From positions 434,001 to 498,000 of the forward strand of contig JBDHWQ010000001.1 in the NCBI GenBank assembly GCA_039810245.1: a stretch of 64,000 nt of DNA, read 5' to 3'. The notes beneath the pieces are model-generated. The model saw nothing but the letters and a program-made list of their open reading frames with translations, ran no database searches and was not told the origin of the DNA. Shown in pieces: positions 15,583-23,745 of this stretch (its first letter is position 1; each line of letters opens with the position of its first letter). Both the position numbers and the translations under genes were made by a program. Origin of the DNA: CALDSL01 sp039810245. Its GTDB lineage: Bacteria > Chloroflexota > Anaerolineae > Anaerolineales > Anaerolineaceae.

Positions 15583-16708
15583 CTTTACCCTTTCCTTCCC
15601 CAAGACATTTCGCGCCGGGCTCAGCTACTGGTTGAGCCGCTCGTTGACGATACTGCTCAGCATCTTGCTGGCCATCATCGTTGGTTCGCTGGTGATGATC
15701 TGGTACGGCCAGGACCCCATTGAAATCTACCGGCTGCTGCTCTCCAACGCCTTTGGCACGCAGCGCGGCCTGTTTATCACCCTGCAGCGCGCCACGCCGC
15801 TGATCTTCACCGCCATCTCGTCCACCATCGCCTTCCGCACCGGTGTATTCAATGTGGGTGTTGAGGGCCAATTCTTCATTGGCGCCATCGCCGGCACCTA
15901 TGTTGGCTACGCGGTGAATCTGCCCACCATCATCCACCTGCCGCTGACCCTGCTGGCGGGTTTTCTGGGTGGCGCGGCCTGGGCCTACATCCCCACCATC
16001 ATGCGCCAGCGCCTGGGCGTGAGCGAGATCATCACCACCATCATGACCAACTACATCGCTACGTTCCTCATCTCCTGGCTGTGCAACTACCCCATGCGCG
16101 CCACTCCCACCGTGGCGGAAACTCCCTTCGTTGCGTCAACCGCTACGCTGCCGCAGTTTGTTGACCTCAACCCATTGCTGGGAAAAGGCACGCAGGCGCA
16201 CGTCGGGTCGTTTATCGCTCTGGCCCTGGTGATCGTAATGTGGTTCGTCTTCAAGAAGACCAAAATCGGCTATGAATGGCGCATGGTTGGCCTGTCGCAC
16301 AAGTTCTCGGAATTTGGCGGCATCAACCTCAACCGCACCTTCATCGGTGGCATGTTGATCAGCGGTGGTATCGCCGGGTTGGGTGGCGTCATCGAAATCC
16401 TGGGCGTGTGGCGCAAATACAAAGACCTGTTCGCGGTTGGCTTTGGCTTCCGCGGCAACCTGGCGTCGCTGCTCGGCGGCCAGACGGTTATCGGTTCCAC
16501 CGTCGCGGCGCTGTTCTACGGCGGTATGGAATCCGGCTCGCTGGGCCTGGAATGGGCCGCGGGCGTGCCGCGCCAGTTGATTGACATCATCGTCGGCCTG
16601 ATTATCTTCTTCATGGCCGCCGAGGGAATGTGGGACTTTGTCAAGCGCATCAAGTGGACGCGCGGTGGTGAAGCCACGCGCCGCACCACCGAGAACCTGG
16701 AAGTGTAG
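15575..16708 (+). CDS. Nucleoside ABC transporter permease (BmpC type)
   Basis: A 377-residue membrane protein of the branched-chain/ribose permease superfamily with about eight to ten helices. Hallmarks are TLQRATPLIFTAISSTIAFR, NVGVEGQFFIGA and the loop GGINLNRTFIGGMLISGGIA. The start is GTG at 15575, overlapping the ATPase stop by eight bases and preceded by GAGGAGG. It pairs with the next permease to form the membrane channel. Confidence 0.92.
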   Translation: MSSFTLSFPKTFRAGLSYWLSRSLTILLSILLAIIVGSLVMIWYGQDPIEIYRLLLSNAFGTQRGLFITLQRATPLIFTAISSTIAFRTGVFNVGVEGQFFIGAIAGTYVGYAVNLPTIIHLPLTLLAGFLGGAAWAYIPTIMRQRLGVSEIITTIMTNYIATFLISWLCNYPMRATPTVAETPFVASTATLPQFVDLNPLLGKGTQAHVGSFIALALVIVMWFVFKKTKIGYEWRMVGLSHKFSEFGGINLNRTFIGGMLISGGIAGLGGVIEILGVWRKYKDLFAVGFGFRGNLASLLGGQTVIGSTVAALFYGGMESGSLGLEWAAGVPRQLIDIIVGLIIFFMAAEGMWDFVKRIKWTRGGEATRRTTENLEV

Positions 16709-16747
16709 CCCGGTTCGCCGGAGCACGCCCCTTTGGAGGTTACCAAC

Positions 16748-17722
16748 ATGGATTCGGGATTAATTGACATACTTCAGCGATATGTGTTCAACGTGGCGAA
16801 TATCCAGGGCATGCTGCGCCTGGCAACGCCGATCATCCTGGCCGGCCTGTGCGCGCTCATCACCGATCGCGCTGGCATCCTCAACATCGCCGGCGAAGGC
16901 ATGATCCTGATCGGCGCGTGGTTCGCCGTGGCGGGCAGCTACTTCTTCCACAGCAGTTTTGTGGGGCTGCTGGCAGCCATGCTCAGTGGTTTGCTGGTGG
17001 GCGGCCTGTTTGCCCTTTTCTCGCTCAAGTTCCGGGCGAATATCATCGTAATGGGCATTGCCATCAATATCTTTGCCACATCCGCGACGATCTTCCTGAC
17101 GCGCGCGGTGTTCAAGGTGGCGGGCTCGTTCTCCGACCCCAGCTTGCAGGGGTTTGGGCCAATTGATATCCCCATCCTCAAAGATATTCCCGTGCTGGGC
17201 CCGATCCTCAGCGGCTACACCTTCCCGGTATACCTCACCTGGCTGCTGGTGGTGCTGACCAGCATCTTCCTGTACCGCACGCCGTGGGGGCTGCACCTGC
17301 GCGCCGTGGGCGAGAACCCGCAGGCCGCGGAAACCCTGGGCATCAACGTGGGTCGCATCCGCTTCCTCTCGGTGATGGCCAGCGGGGTGTTCGCCTCGCT
17401 GGCGGGCGTGTACCTGGCCCTGGGGCATCTCAACGGCTTTGTGGATAAAATGGCAGCCGGCCGTGGCTTCATCGGTATGGCGGTCAACACCTTTGCCGGC
17501 GGCGTGCCGTTTGGCGTATTCCTCTCCAGCCTGCTGTTCGGCCTCACCGATACCATCGGCTTCCGCCTGCAGGCCGAGCGCATCATCCCCATCTACTTTA
17601 TCAGCATGCTGCCGTACCTGGTCACCCTGGCCGCGTTGACCTACTTCACTATCCGCCGCCAGCGGGCTGCCCGCGCGCGCGTGGAAAAGATGAAGCTGGA
17701 AAAAGCCCCCGCTGGCGACTAA
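16748..17722 (+). CDS. Nucleoside ABC transporter permease (BmpD type)
   Basis: A 324-residue integral membrane partner of the previous permease. It shows LRLATPIILAGLCALITDRA, LNIAGEGMILIGAWFA, the coupling region RAVGENPQAAETLGINVGRI and AGGVPFGVFLSSLLFGLTD. The ATG at 16748 follows GGAGG at 16735-16739. It completes the set of lipoprotein, ATPase and two permeases. Confidence 0.92.
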   Translation: MDSGLIDILQRYVFNVANIQGMLRLATPIILAGLCALITDRAGILNIAGEGMILIGAWFAVAGSYFFHSSFVGLLAAMLSGLLVGGLFALFSLKFRANIIVMGIAINIFATSATIFLTRAVFKVAGSFSDPSLQGFGPIDIPILKDIPVLGPILSGYTFPVYLTWLLVVLTSIFLYRTPWGLHLRAVGENPQAAETLGINVGRIRFLSVMASGVFASLAGVYLALGHLNGFVDKMAAGRGFIGMAVNTFAGGVPFGVFLSSLLFGLTDTIGFRLQAERIIPIYFISMLPYLVTLAALTYFTIRRQRAARARVEKMKLEKAPAGD

Positions 17723-17738
17723 AGGAGACTCGTCAAAC

Positions 17739-18470
17739 ATGGAATTCCACATCGTATGTGATCCAAAAGACATTGCGCCGTACGTTTTCGTTCCCGGTGA
17801 CCCGGTGCGGGCGAAGAAAATCGCGGAACATTTTGACAACTACCGTTTCATCAGCGATTCGCGCGGGTATTACGTGTACACCGGCACGGTGGATGGCATC
17901 CCGATGACTACCTGCTCCACCGGCATGGGCGGCCCGCAGGTAGCGATTGGGGTCGAAGAGCTGGGCCACATGGGCGCGCGTACCTTCATCCGCGTTGGCT
18001 CGTGCGGCACGCTGCAGGATAACATCCAGCCTGGTGACGTGATCATTGCCACCGGTGTGGTGCGCGGCGGAGCCACCGGCAACCGCTACCTGCCTCCTGC
18101 CTTCCCGGCCGCGCCAGATTTTGCGGTGCTCACCGCGCTGGTGAAAGCCGCCGAGAGATTGCAGATCCCGGTGCACGTGGGCCTGGATTGGGCCGGCGAT
18201 ACCTTCTATGCCGAAGGCAGCGACCCAACCCTGTGGGAAAAGGCCAAGAAGGCCGGCGTCAAATCGGTGGAGATGGAAGCTGACACGCTGTTCATCGTCT
18301 CCAGCTTCCGCGGCTTCCGCTCGGGGGCGCTTTTTGCCTGTGATGGAACCAGCACCGAAATCAAGCCCGACTGGGGCCAGGATGCCTTCCGACAGGGCGA
18401 AGAAAACGAAATCCGCATCGCCATCGAAGCGATGAAACGCATTGCAGAAGCTGACATGAAGAAGGCGTAG
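17739..18470 (+). CDS. Nucleoside phosphorylase (NP-I family, PNP/UP-like), copy 1
   Basis: A 243-residue phosphorylase of the hexameric NP-I fold that releases base and (deoxy)ribose-1-phosphate. The phosphate loop VPGDPVRAKKIAEHF, STGMGGPQVAIGVEELGHMG, FIRVGSCGTLQD and ribose-binding SVEMEADT are present. After EMEADT an Asp in ACDGTST stands near the place of the catalytic Asp of DeoD, and the Gln/Arg uracil insert of uridine phosphorylase is missing. This favours a purine-type enzyme. It follows the permeases by 16 bases, and its tandem paralogue follows seven bases later. Confidence 0.88.
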   Translation: MEFHIVCDPKDIAPYVFVPGDPVRAKKIAEHFDNYRFISDSRGYYVYTGTVDGIPMTTCSTGMGGPQVAIGVEELGHMGARTFIRVGSCGTLQDNIQPGDVIIATGVVRGGATGNRYLPPAFPAAPDFAVLTALVKAAERLQIPVHVGLDWAGDTFYAEGSDPTLWEKAKKAGVKSVEMEADTLFIVSSFRGFRSGALFACDGTSTEIKPDWGQDAFRQGEENEIRIAIEAMKRIAEADMKKA

Positions 18471-18477
18471 GAGTCTC

Positions 18478-19203
18478 ATGGAATTTCACATCCGTTGCGA
18501 CCCAAAGGAAATCTCACGTTACATATTCGTTCCCGGCAGCCATGACCGGGCTAAAAAGATTGCCGCGCATTTTAACAATGTTCGCACTGTGAGCGAAAGT
18601 CGTGGCTACCTGGTGTATTCCGGTGAGGTGGATGGCATTCACATGACCGTTTCTTCCACCGGCATGGGTGGCCCGTCTACCGCAATTGCCATTGAAGAGC
18701 TGGGACACATGGGCGCAGATACTTTCATCCGCGTGGGCTCATGCGGCACACTGCAAGATTACGTCACCTGCGGGGATAACATCATCGCCACGGGCACGTT
18801 CCGCGATGGCGGCACGGCCAACGATTACCTGCCAATCTACTTCCCGGCCGTGGCTGATTTCTTCTTGACCACAGCCATGGTTGAAGCCGCCCGCGACCTG
18901 GGATTGAAAGCTCACGTAGGCCTGGGCACCGCCGGCGACGCGTTTTACGCGCCGCGCGACCCGGCCAAGCGCGATCTGCTCAAGCAGGCCGGCGTCGTTT
19001 CCGCTGAAATGGAAAGCGATACGCTGTTCATCGTGGCTGCCCTGCGCGGCTGGCGCGCCGGGGGCATCTACACCAGCGATGGCACCAACAAAGAAACCAA
19101 GCCCGTGTGGGGCGAAGAGGACTTCAAACGCGGCGAGCAGGAAGGCATCCGCATTGCGATCGAAGGTATGAAGCGTATCGCCCTGGCCGACGCCGCGAAG
19201 TAG
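18478..19203 (+). CDS. Nucleoside phosphorylase (NP-I family), copy 2
   Basis: A 241-residue tandem paralogue of the preceding gene, alike over its whole length. It differs at the phosphate loop, which reads VPGSHDRAKKIA, so the usual Asp of PGD is Ser although the phosphate-binding Arg remains. SAEMESDT and TSDGTNKE occupy the sugar-binding and catalytic-Asp positions. Divergence at these sites suggests a different substrate rather than redundancy. Confidence 0.87.
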   Translation: MEFHIRCDPKEISRYIFVPGSHDRAKKIAAHFNNVRTVSESRGYLVYSGEVDGIHMTVSSTGMGGPSTAIAIEELGHMGADTFIRVGSCGTLQDYVTCGDNIIATGTFRDGGTANDYLPIYFPAVADFFLTTAMVEAARDLGLKAHVGLGTAGDAFYAPRDPAKRDLLKQAGVVSAEMESDTLFIVAALRGWRAGGIYTSDGTNKETKPVWGEEDFKRGEQEGIRIAIEGMKRIALADAAK

Positions 19204-19235
19204 TAGCCACCTAATTCAACAGCCATCCACCGCGG

Positions 19236-19257
19236 CGGAAGGGCAACCGCCCTTCCG
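19236..19257 (+). other. Intercistronic hairpin
   Basis: A 9-bp perfect stem (CGGAAGGGC / GCCCTTCCG) with an AACC loop lies in the 133-base gap after the second phosphorylase. It lacks a strong T tract, so it is a processing or weak termination element. Confidence 0.5.
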
Positions 19258-19336
19258 GTTCTATCAGTATTGCCTGTACGCGCCCCGCTTCATCACAGGA
19301 TGCGGAGCAGAATGACGAACTCGAGGAAAGACTTTT

Positions 19337-20293
19337 ATGCAGCCAAGAAAAGTGATCATTGATTGCGATACCGGCGTGGATGATGCCCAGGCGCTGTTGC
19401 TGGCGCTGCGCTCACCGCTGGTGCAGGTTCTGGGCATCACAACTACCAGCGGTAATGTGCACCTCGACAAAGTGGTGCGCAACACGCTGATCGTGGTGGA
19501 GCGTTCGGGCAAGCGCGTGCCGGTGTACCCCGGCTCGTTCCGCGCCCTGCTGGGCGCCGGCGGCACCGCCGAAGAAGTGCACGGCCGCGACGGCCTGGGC
19601 GGCACCGGTTACCCCGACCCGCAGATCCAGGCCGAGCCGGAACACGCGGTAGACTTCCTGGTGCGCACCTTTGTGAATAGCAGCGAGCCGGTAGACCTGA
19701 TTACCCTCGCCCCGCTGACTAACATTGCCCTGGCTATCCAGAAAGACCGGCGCTTTGAACAGTCGGTGCGCTCGATCACCATGATGGCCGGTGGCATCCG
19801 CGCCGGCAACACCACCCCCGCGGCGGAATTCAACGTGTGGGCCGACCCCGAAGCCGCAGACCTGGTATTCCGCAGCCAGATCCCGGTGAAAACCATGGTG
19901 GCGCTGGACCCCAACAGCGACAGCGGCATGATCTACGAAGAGGATGTGGAGAAGCTGGAAGCCGCGCCATTCCCGTGGTGCGAGATGACCTCCCGGCTGA
20001 TGCGTCAGAGCCTTGACCGCTGGAAGGAATTTACCGGGCAAAGCCGCCCGGCCATGCCGCCCGACCTGACCGCGATGGGCGTGGCCCTACGGCCCGACCT
20101 GGTGCAGAGCGCCGAGATGCTCAACGTGGTGGTGGAAACGGCCGGCGTTCACACGCGCGGCATGACCGTCTGCGACCGGCGCACCTTCCGCGGCATATTC
20201 CGCCCGGTGCCTGAGCCCAACGTCAACGTAGTTTATACCCTGGACAACCCTGGCTACCGCCAGTTTGTGCTGGAAACCTTCCTGGCCGGGTAA
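19337..20293 (+). CDS. Nucleoside hydrolase family protein, second copy
   Basis: A 318-residue IU-nucleoside hydrolase. IDCDTGVDDAQA, LAPLTNIALAI, MMAGGI and AEFNVWADPEAA mark the Ca2+ and ribose site. The C-terminal motif reads PPDLTAMGVAL, keeping the Asp but not the His found before it in classical enzymes, the same loss as in the copy at 8.8 kb. It sits in the uptake operon between phosphorylases, offering a phosphate-independent route to free ribose for the ribokinase encoded downstream. Confidence 0.9.
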   Translation: MQPRKVIIDCDTGVDDAQALLLALRSPLVQVLGITTTSGNVHLDKVVRNTLIVVERSGKRVPVYPGSFRALLGAGGTAEEVHGRDGLGGTGYPDPQIQAEPEHAVDFLVRTFVNSSEPVDLITLAPLTNIALAIQKDRRFEQSVRSITMMAGGIRAGNTTPAAEFNVWADPEAADLVFRSQIPVKTMVALDPNSDSGMIYEEDVEKLEAAPFPWCEMTSRLMRQSLDRWKEFTGQSRPAMPPDLTAMGVALRPDLVQSAEMLNVVVETAGVHTRGMTVCDRRTFRGIFRPVPEPNVNVVYTLDNPGYRQFVLETFLAG

Positions 20294-20347
20294 CGCTTAT
20301 GTGCCCCGGCAATGCGCCGGGAACAGCAAGGCATGAAAGGAGAAAGA

Positions 20348-21202
20348 ATGGCGCAAGAACCTGTTGTAAATGAGTGGCGGCAGAAACGCAAAGAAGCGGC
20401 CGCGTTTATCCAGTCGCGCACCTCGATCGTACCCCAGGTGGGGCTGATCCTCGGCTCCGGGCTGGGCTCGCTGGCTGCGGAAATCCAGAACGCTACGGTG
20501 ATCCCGTACCGCGAGATCCCCTACTTCCCGCAGTCGACCGTGGCCGGCCATGCCGGTGAGCTGGTGATCGGTGATCTGGAAGGCAAGCGCGTAATTGCCA
20601 TGAACGGACGCTTCCACTTCTATGAAGGCTACCCGCTGCAGCAGATCGTGTTCCCGGTGTGGGTAATGCGCACATTAGGCGCGGATACGCTCATCGCCAC
20701 CAATGCCGCAGGCGGCATCAACCGCTCGTTCTCCCCCGGCGACCTGATGATCATCGTGGATCACATCAACCTGCTGTGGGATAACCCGCTGATTGGCCCC
20801 AATGATGACGAGCTGGGGGTGCGGTTCCCCAGCATGGACCTGGCTTATCCCTGGGCGCTGGTTGAGCTGGCGCAGCGCGCGGCGGATAAAGCCGGCGTGT
20901 CGGTAAAGCGCGGCGTGTACGTGGCCACCCAGGGCCCCAACTATGGCACGCGCGCCGAAGGCGAGTTCCTGCGACTGCTGCGCGCCGACGCGGTGGGCAT
21001 GTCCACCGTGCCAGAAATTATCGCCGCGACCCACGCCGGGATGAAGACGCTGGGCATCTCCTGTATCACTGACGCCTCGCGCGACCCCAAGGCCGGCGCG
21101 TCCGGCGGCGTGCTGACCCACGAAGAGGTGGTACGCGTTGCGAACGAAACCAAACCACGCTTCGTGCGCCTGATGAAAGCCATCCTGCAAGAGCTGCCAT
21201 AG
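20348..21202 (+). CDS. Purine nucleoside phosphorylase (trimeric PNP family)
   Basis: A 284-residue phosphorylase of the trimeric PNP/MTAP family. Phosphate site: GLILGSGLGSLA, His68 in GHAGEL and His90 in GRFHFYEGYP. Base site: Glu204 in GTRAEGEF, followed by AVGMSTVPE. The residue equal to human Asn243 is Asp242 (ISCITDAS). Asn gives 6-oxopurine preference, while Asp occurs in MTA phosphorylases and gives 6-aminopurine activity when engineered into human PNP. It may thus use adenosine or MTA. The ATG at 20348 follows AAAGGAG. Confidence 0.92.
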   Translation: MAQEPVVNEWRQKRKEAAAFIQSRTSIVPQVGLILGSGLGSLAAEIQNATVIPYREIPYFPQSTVAGHAGELVIGDLEGKRVIAMNGRFHFYEGYPLQQIVFPVWVMRTLGADTLIATNAAGGINRSFSPGDLMIIVDHINLLWDNPLIGPNDDELGVRFPSMDLAYPWALVELAQRAADKAGVSVKRGVYVATQGPNYGTRAEGEFLRLLRADAVGMSTVPEIIAATHAGMKTLGISCITDASRDPKAGASGGVLTHEEVVRVANETKPRFVRLMKAILQELP

Positions 21203-21212
21203 GCTGATCAGA

Positions 21213-21257
21213 AGTACGCTGAGCACGTCGAAGCGTGCTGTGCCTGTCGAAGCGTAC
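21213..21257. repeat. REP-like dispersed palindrome, copy 1
   Basis: Arms GTACGCT (21214-21220) and AGCGTAC (21251-21257) enclose an inner stem AGCACG / CGTGCT. The core CTGAGCNCGTCGAAG also occurs at 39726 and 54814. It sits between the PNP and deoxyribosyltransferase genes. Confidence 0.55.
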
Positions 21258-21296
21258 AGCCCGGTGCGACAAAGAACCCATTTACAAGGAACCCGC

Positions 21297-21788
21297 ATGA
21301 AAATCTACTTTGCCGGCCCACTATTTACCGAATACGAGCGCGAGTACATCTCGCGCTGTGCGGTCAGGTTGCGAGAGAATGGCATAGACCCATTTGTGCC
21401 GCACGAAAGCCCGCACGACGACAACCCGCCCCCCGGCCGCACCCCGGCGCAGCGCTGCCTGGACCGCGACTTCGAAGGAATTTCCAGTGCTAACGCCATG
21501 CTGGCGCTGGTCAATGGCACCGAGGTAGACGATGGCACCGCCAGCGAGATCGGCATCTTCTACCAGTTGGTGCAGAAAGACCCGACCAAGAAAGGCATCG
21601 TCGCTCTGCATGGCGACTGGCGCACCTGGGAGAACGGCGAAGGCAAACCGCTTAACCTGTTCGTCCACGGCGCCATTCTTAAAGTAGGCGTGGTGGTGCG
21701 CACGCTGGATGAAGCTATCCAACACCTAAAGACCTGGGAAGCCGAGCTGATCGCTGAAGGACATCTCCCGCAGGAGCAGGGTCAATGA
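21297..21788 (+). CDS. Nucleoside 2-deoxyribosyltransferase, copy 1
   Basis: A 163-residue enzyme that moves 2-deoxyribose between bases through a glycosyl-Glu intermediate. N-terminal MKIYFAGPLFT, GISSANAMLALVNGTEVDDG and the catalytic region VDDGTASEIG (Asp78, Asp79, Glu84) fit the family. The start at 21297 follows AAGGA. It overlaps its paralogue by ATGA and is shorter because it lacks a segment of about 35 residues after FVPHE. Confidence 0.88.
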   Translation: MKIYFAGPLFTEYEREYISRCAVRLRENGIDPFVPHESPHDDNPPPGRTPAQRCLDRDFEGISSANAMLALVNGTEVDDGTASEIGIFYQLVQKDPTKKGIVALHGDWRTWENGEGKPLNLFVHGAILKVGVVVRTLDEAIQHLKTWEAELIAEGHLPQEQGQ

Positions 21789-22366
21789 AAATCTACTTTG
21801 CCGGCCCCCTATTTACCCCCTACGTGCGCCAGTTCATCTCAGAGCACGCGCAGATCCTGCGCGAGAACGGCATTGATCCCTTTGTGCCCCACGAGCAGCC
21901 CTTTACCGCACTGGACGCGGTGAAAGTGGAAAAGCTGCTGGCTGAGGGCCTGGTGCAGCCTGCCGACCTGGAAGGTAAGCCCGCGGCGATGGCCGTGATG
22001 GACCTGATCCGCGCCGGGCGGCTGAGCCGCGAGCAGGCCGGACTGCCGCCCATCAGCCCGGAAACCGTGTTCAATGTGGATTACGGCGGCCTGTCGAGCG
22101 CCGACGCGGTGCTGGCTATCCTGGATGGAACCCAGGTGGATGACGGCACGGCGTGCGAGATCGGCATCTTCCACGCGCTCAAGCTGCAGGACCCGTCCAA
22201 AAAAGGCATCGTTGGCCTGATGACCGACCAGCGCGGCTCACGCAAAAAAGCGCATGGCTGGGGCCTTAACCTGTTCGTGCTTGGCATCCTCGAGGATGAC
22301 GGCGTGATCGTGGATAACTTTGACGACGCCCTGGCGCAGCTCAAAGCCTGGGCCGCGGAAACCTAA
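21785..22366 (+). CDS. Nucleoside 2-deoxyribosyltransferase, copy 2
   Basis: A 193-residue paralogue that begins with the same MKIYFAGPLFT and has the catalytic VDDGTACEIG (Asp119, Asp120, Glu125). It carries an extra helical segment (about residues 42-90) absent from copy 1. The ATGA overlap suggests that both are made in step and may even form a hetero-oligomer. One copy may prefer purine and one pyrimidine donors, but this is inference. Confidence 0.88.
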   Translation: MKIYFAGPLFTPYVRQFISEHAQILRENGIDPFVPHEQPFTALDAVKVEKLLAEGLVQPADLEGKPAAMAVMDLIRAGRLSREQAGLPPISPETVFNVDYGGLSSADAVLAILDGTQVDDGTACEIGIFHALKLQDPSKKGIVGLMTDQRGSRKKAHGWGLNLFVLGILEDDGVIVDNFDDALAQLKAWAAET

Positions 22367-22380
22367 ACAAAAAATCTTCC

Positions 22381-22422
22381 GGCAGGGGCAGCTGGCTCTC
22401 CCTGCAACCCAGCTCCCCTGCC
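22381..22422 (+). other. Intercistronic hairpin before the MFS pair
   Basis: GGCAGGGGCAGCTGG pairs with CCAGCTCCCCTGCC with one bulged C. No T run follows. It may damp read-through into, or stabilise, the downstream transporter genes. Confidence 0.45.
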
Positions 22423-22448
22423 CTTAGCCCGAGAAACGAGCATTGTTT

Positions 22449-23717
22449 ATGCCCTCGATGGACTCCCTGCTGAACGGCGCGCGCGTGTACGTGGCCGAAG
22501 TGCGCAAATTCAACCGCAATATCCGCCTGCTAATGCTTGCATCCATGCTTTCGTACCTGGCGACGGGCATTTTTAGTGTCGATTTCAACCTGTACATCCT
22601 CTCGCTCGGCATCCAGCCTGACCGTTTGGGGCGCATCCTATCTGCCGGGCCGTTTGCGCACATGCTGGCCGCCATCCCCATCGGCTTTTTTGCCGAACGG
22701 CTAGGTTTCCGGCGCGCGTTCCTGGCGATTTACTCCATCACCGGCATCGCTATGATGGCTCAGGTGGCCACCGGAAACGTGGCGGTGATCACCACCGCGG
22801 CGTTTCTGGCGGGGCTGGCCATTTCCGGTGATTTTGTGGTGCGCCTGCCGTTCCTTTCAGCCAACGTGCAGGATTCCGAGCGCGCGCACGTGTTCAGCAT
22901 CGACGCTTTCCTCAGCGGTATCACCTATGCGCTTGGCGCGCTGCTGGCCGGATTTTTACCCAATTTATTCCACGCCCTGGGCCTCGACCTGACCGGCGCG
23001 TACCGCTCCACCCTGCTGCTGTCCGGCGCCGTGATGACCCTGGGCTTCTTTCCGGTGCTGCTGATAATCGATAACACTCACCTGGAGCCGCGCAAGATCA
23101 GCCTGGCGCCCTACCTGTGGGGTATCGACCGTTTCACGGTCAAAGCCGCGATTATTGAGTTCTTTATCGGCGTCACCTTTGGCATGATCGTGCCATTTAT
23201 GAACATCATTTTTCTGTACCACCTCAACACCACGCGCGAGTATTACAGCACGGTGGAAGCGTTTGCGTTCATTCCCACCATCATCGTCACGCTGGTCGGT
23301 CCCCTGCTGGTGCTGCGGTTGGGCAGCGTGCGCGCCATCACAGCCGGGCGGCTGCTAGTGCCGGTGTTCATGATCATTCTGGCCATGACCACCGCGCCGT
23401 TGCTGGGAGCGATGGCCTACTGGGCGAATAAAGCTTTGTTCAATATGAGCCAATCGTTGTGGTTTGCGTTTGCTACCGCCACCGCCGCGCGGCGCGCCAG
23501 GACGGCGCTCTCGGCCTGGCTGGAGATTACCTTCCAGATCGGCATGATGATCGCCGCGCCTACCACCGGCTATCTGCTGGCACGCTCCAATTACACGCTA
23601 CCGTTCTACGTCGCCGCGGCTGCCGCGGTGGCAACCTGCATCCTTACCTGGGTACTGATGAAATCTTACGATGCACGCCTCAATCCGGAATTGGCCGCCG
23701 GGGAAACCGCTGCCTGA
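22449..23717 (+). CDS. MFS transporter, tandem copy 1
   Basis: A 422-residue twelve-helix major facilitator. An opening NRNIRLLMLASMLSYLATGI, a first-half LAISGDFVVRLPFL and a middle ISLAPYLWGIDRFTVKAAII are shared with the next gene. The ATG at 22449 is preferred; a TTG two codons earlier is possible and the ribosome binding site is weak. Its place in a nucleoside operon suggests export or import of nucleosides, bases or related products. The sequence alone does not show the substrate. Confidence 0.82.
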   Translation: MPSMDSLLNGARVYVAEVRKFNRNIRLLMLASMLSYLATGIFSVDFNLYILSLGIQPDRLGRILSAGPFAHMLAAIPIGFFAERLGFRRAFLAIYSITGIAMMAQVATGNVAVITTAAFLAGLAISGDFVVRLPFLSANVQDSERAHVFSIDAFLSGITYALGALLAGFLPNLFHALGLDLTGAYRSTLLLSGAVMTLGFFPVLLIIDNTHLEPRKISLAPYLWGIDRFTVKAAIIEFFIGVTFGMIVPFMNIIFLYHLNTTREYYSTVEAFAFIPTIIVTLVGPLLVLRLGSVRAITAGRLLVPVFMIILAMTTAPLLGAMAYWANKALFNMSQSLWFAFATATAARRARTALSAWLEITFQIGMMIAAPTTGYLLARSNYTLPFYVAAAAAVATCILTWVLMKSYDARLNPELAAGETAA

Positions 23718-23745
23718 GGCGGAGAAAGGCGATGGAACACCCGGC

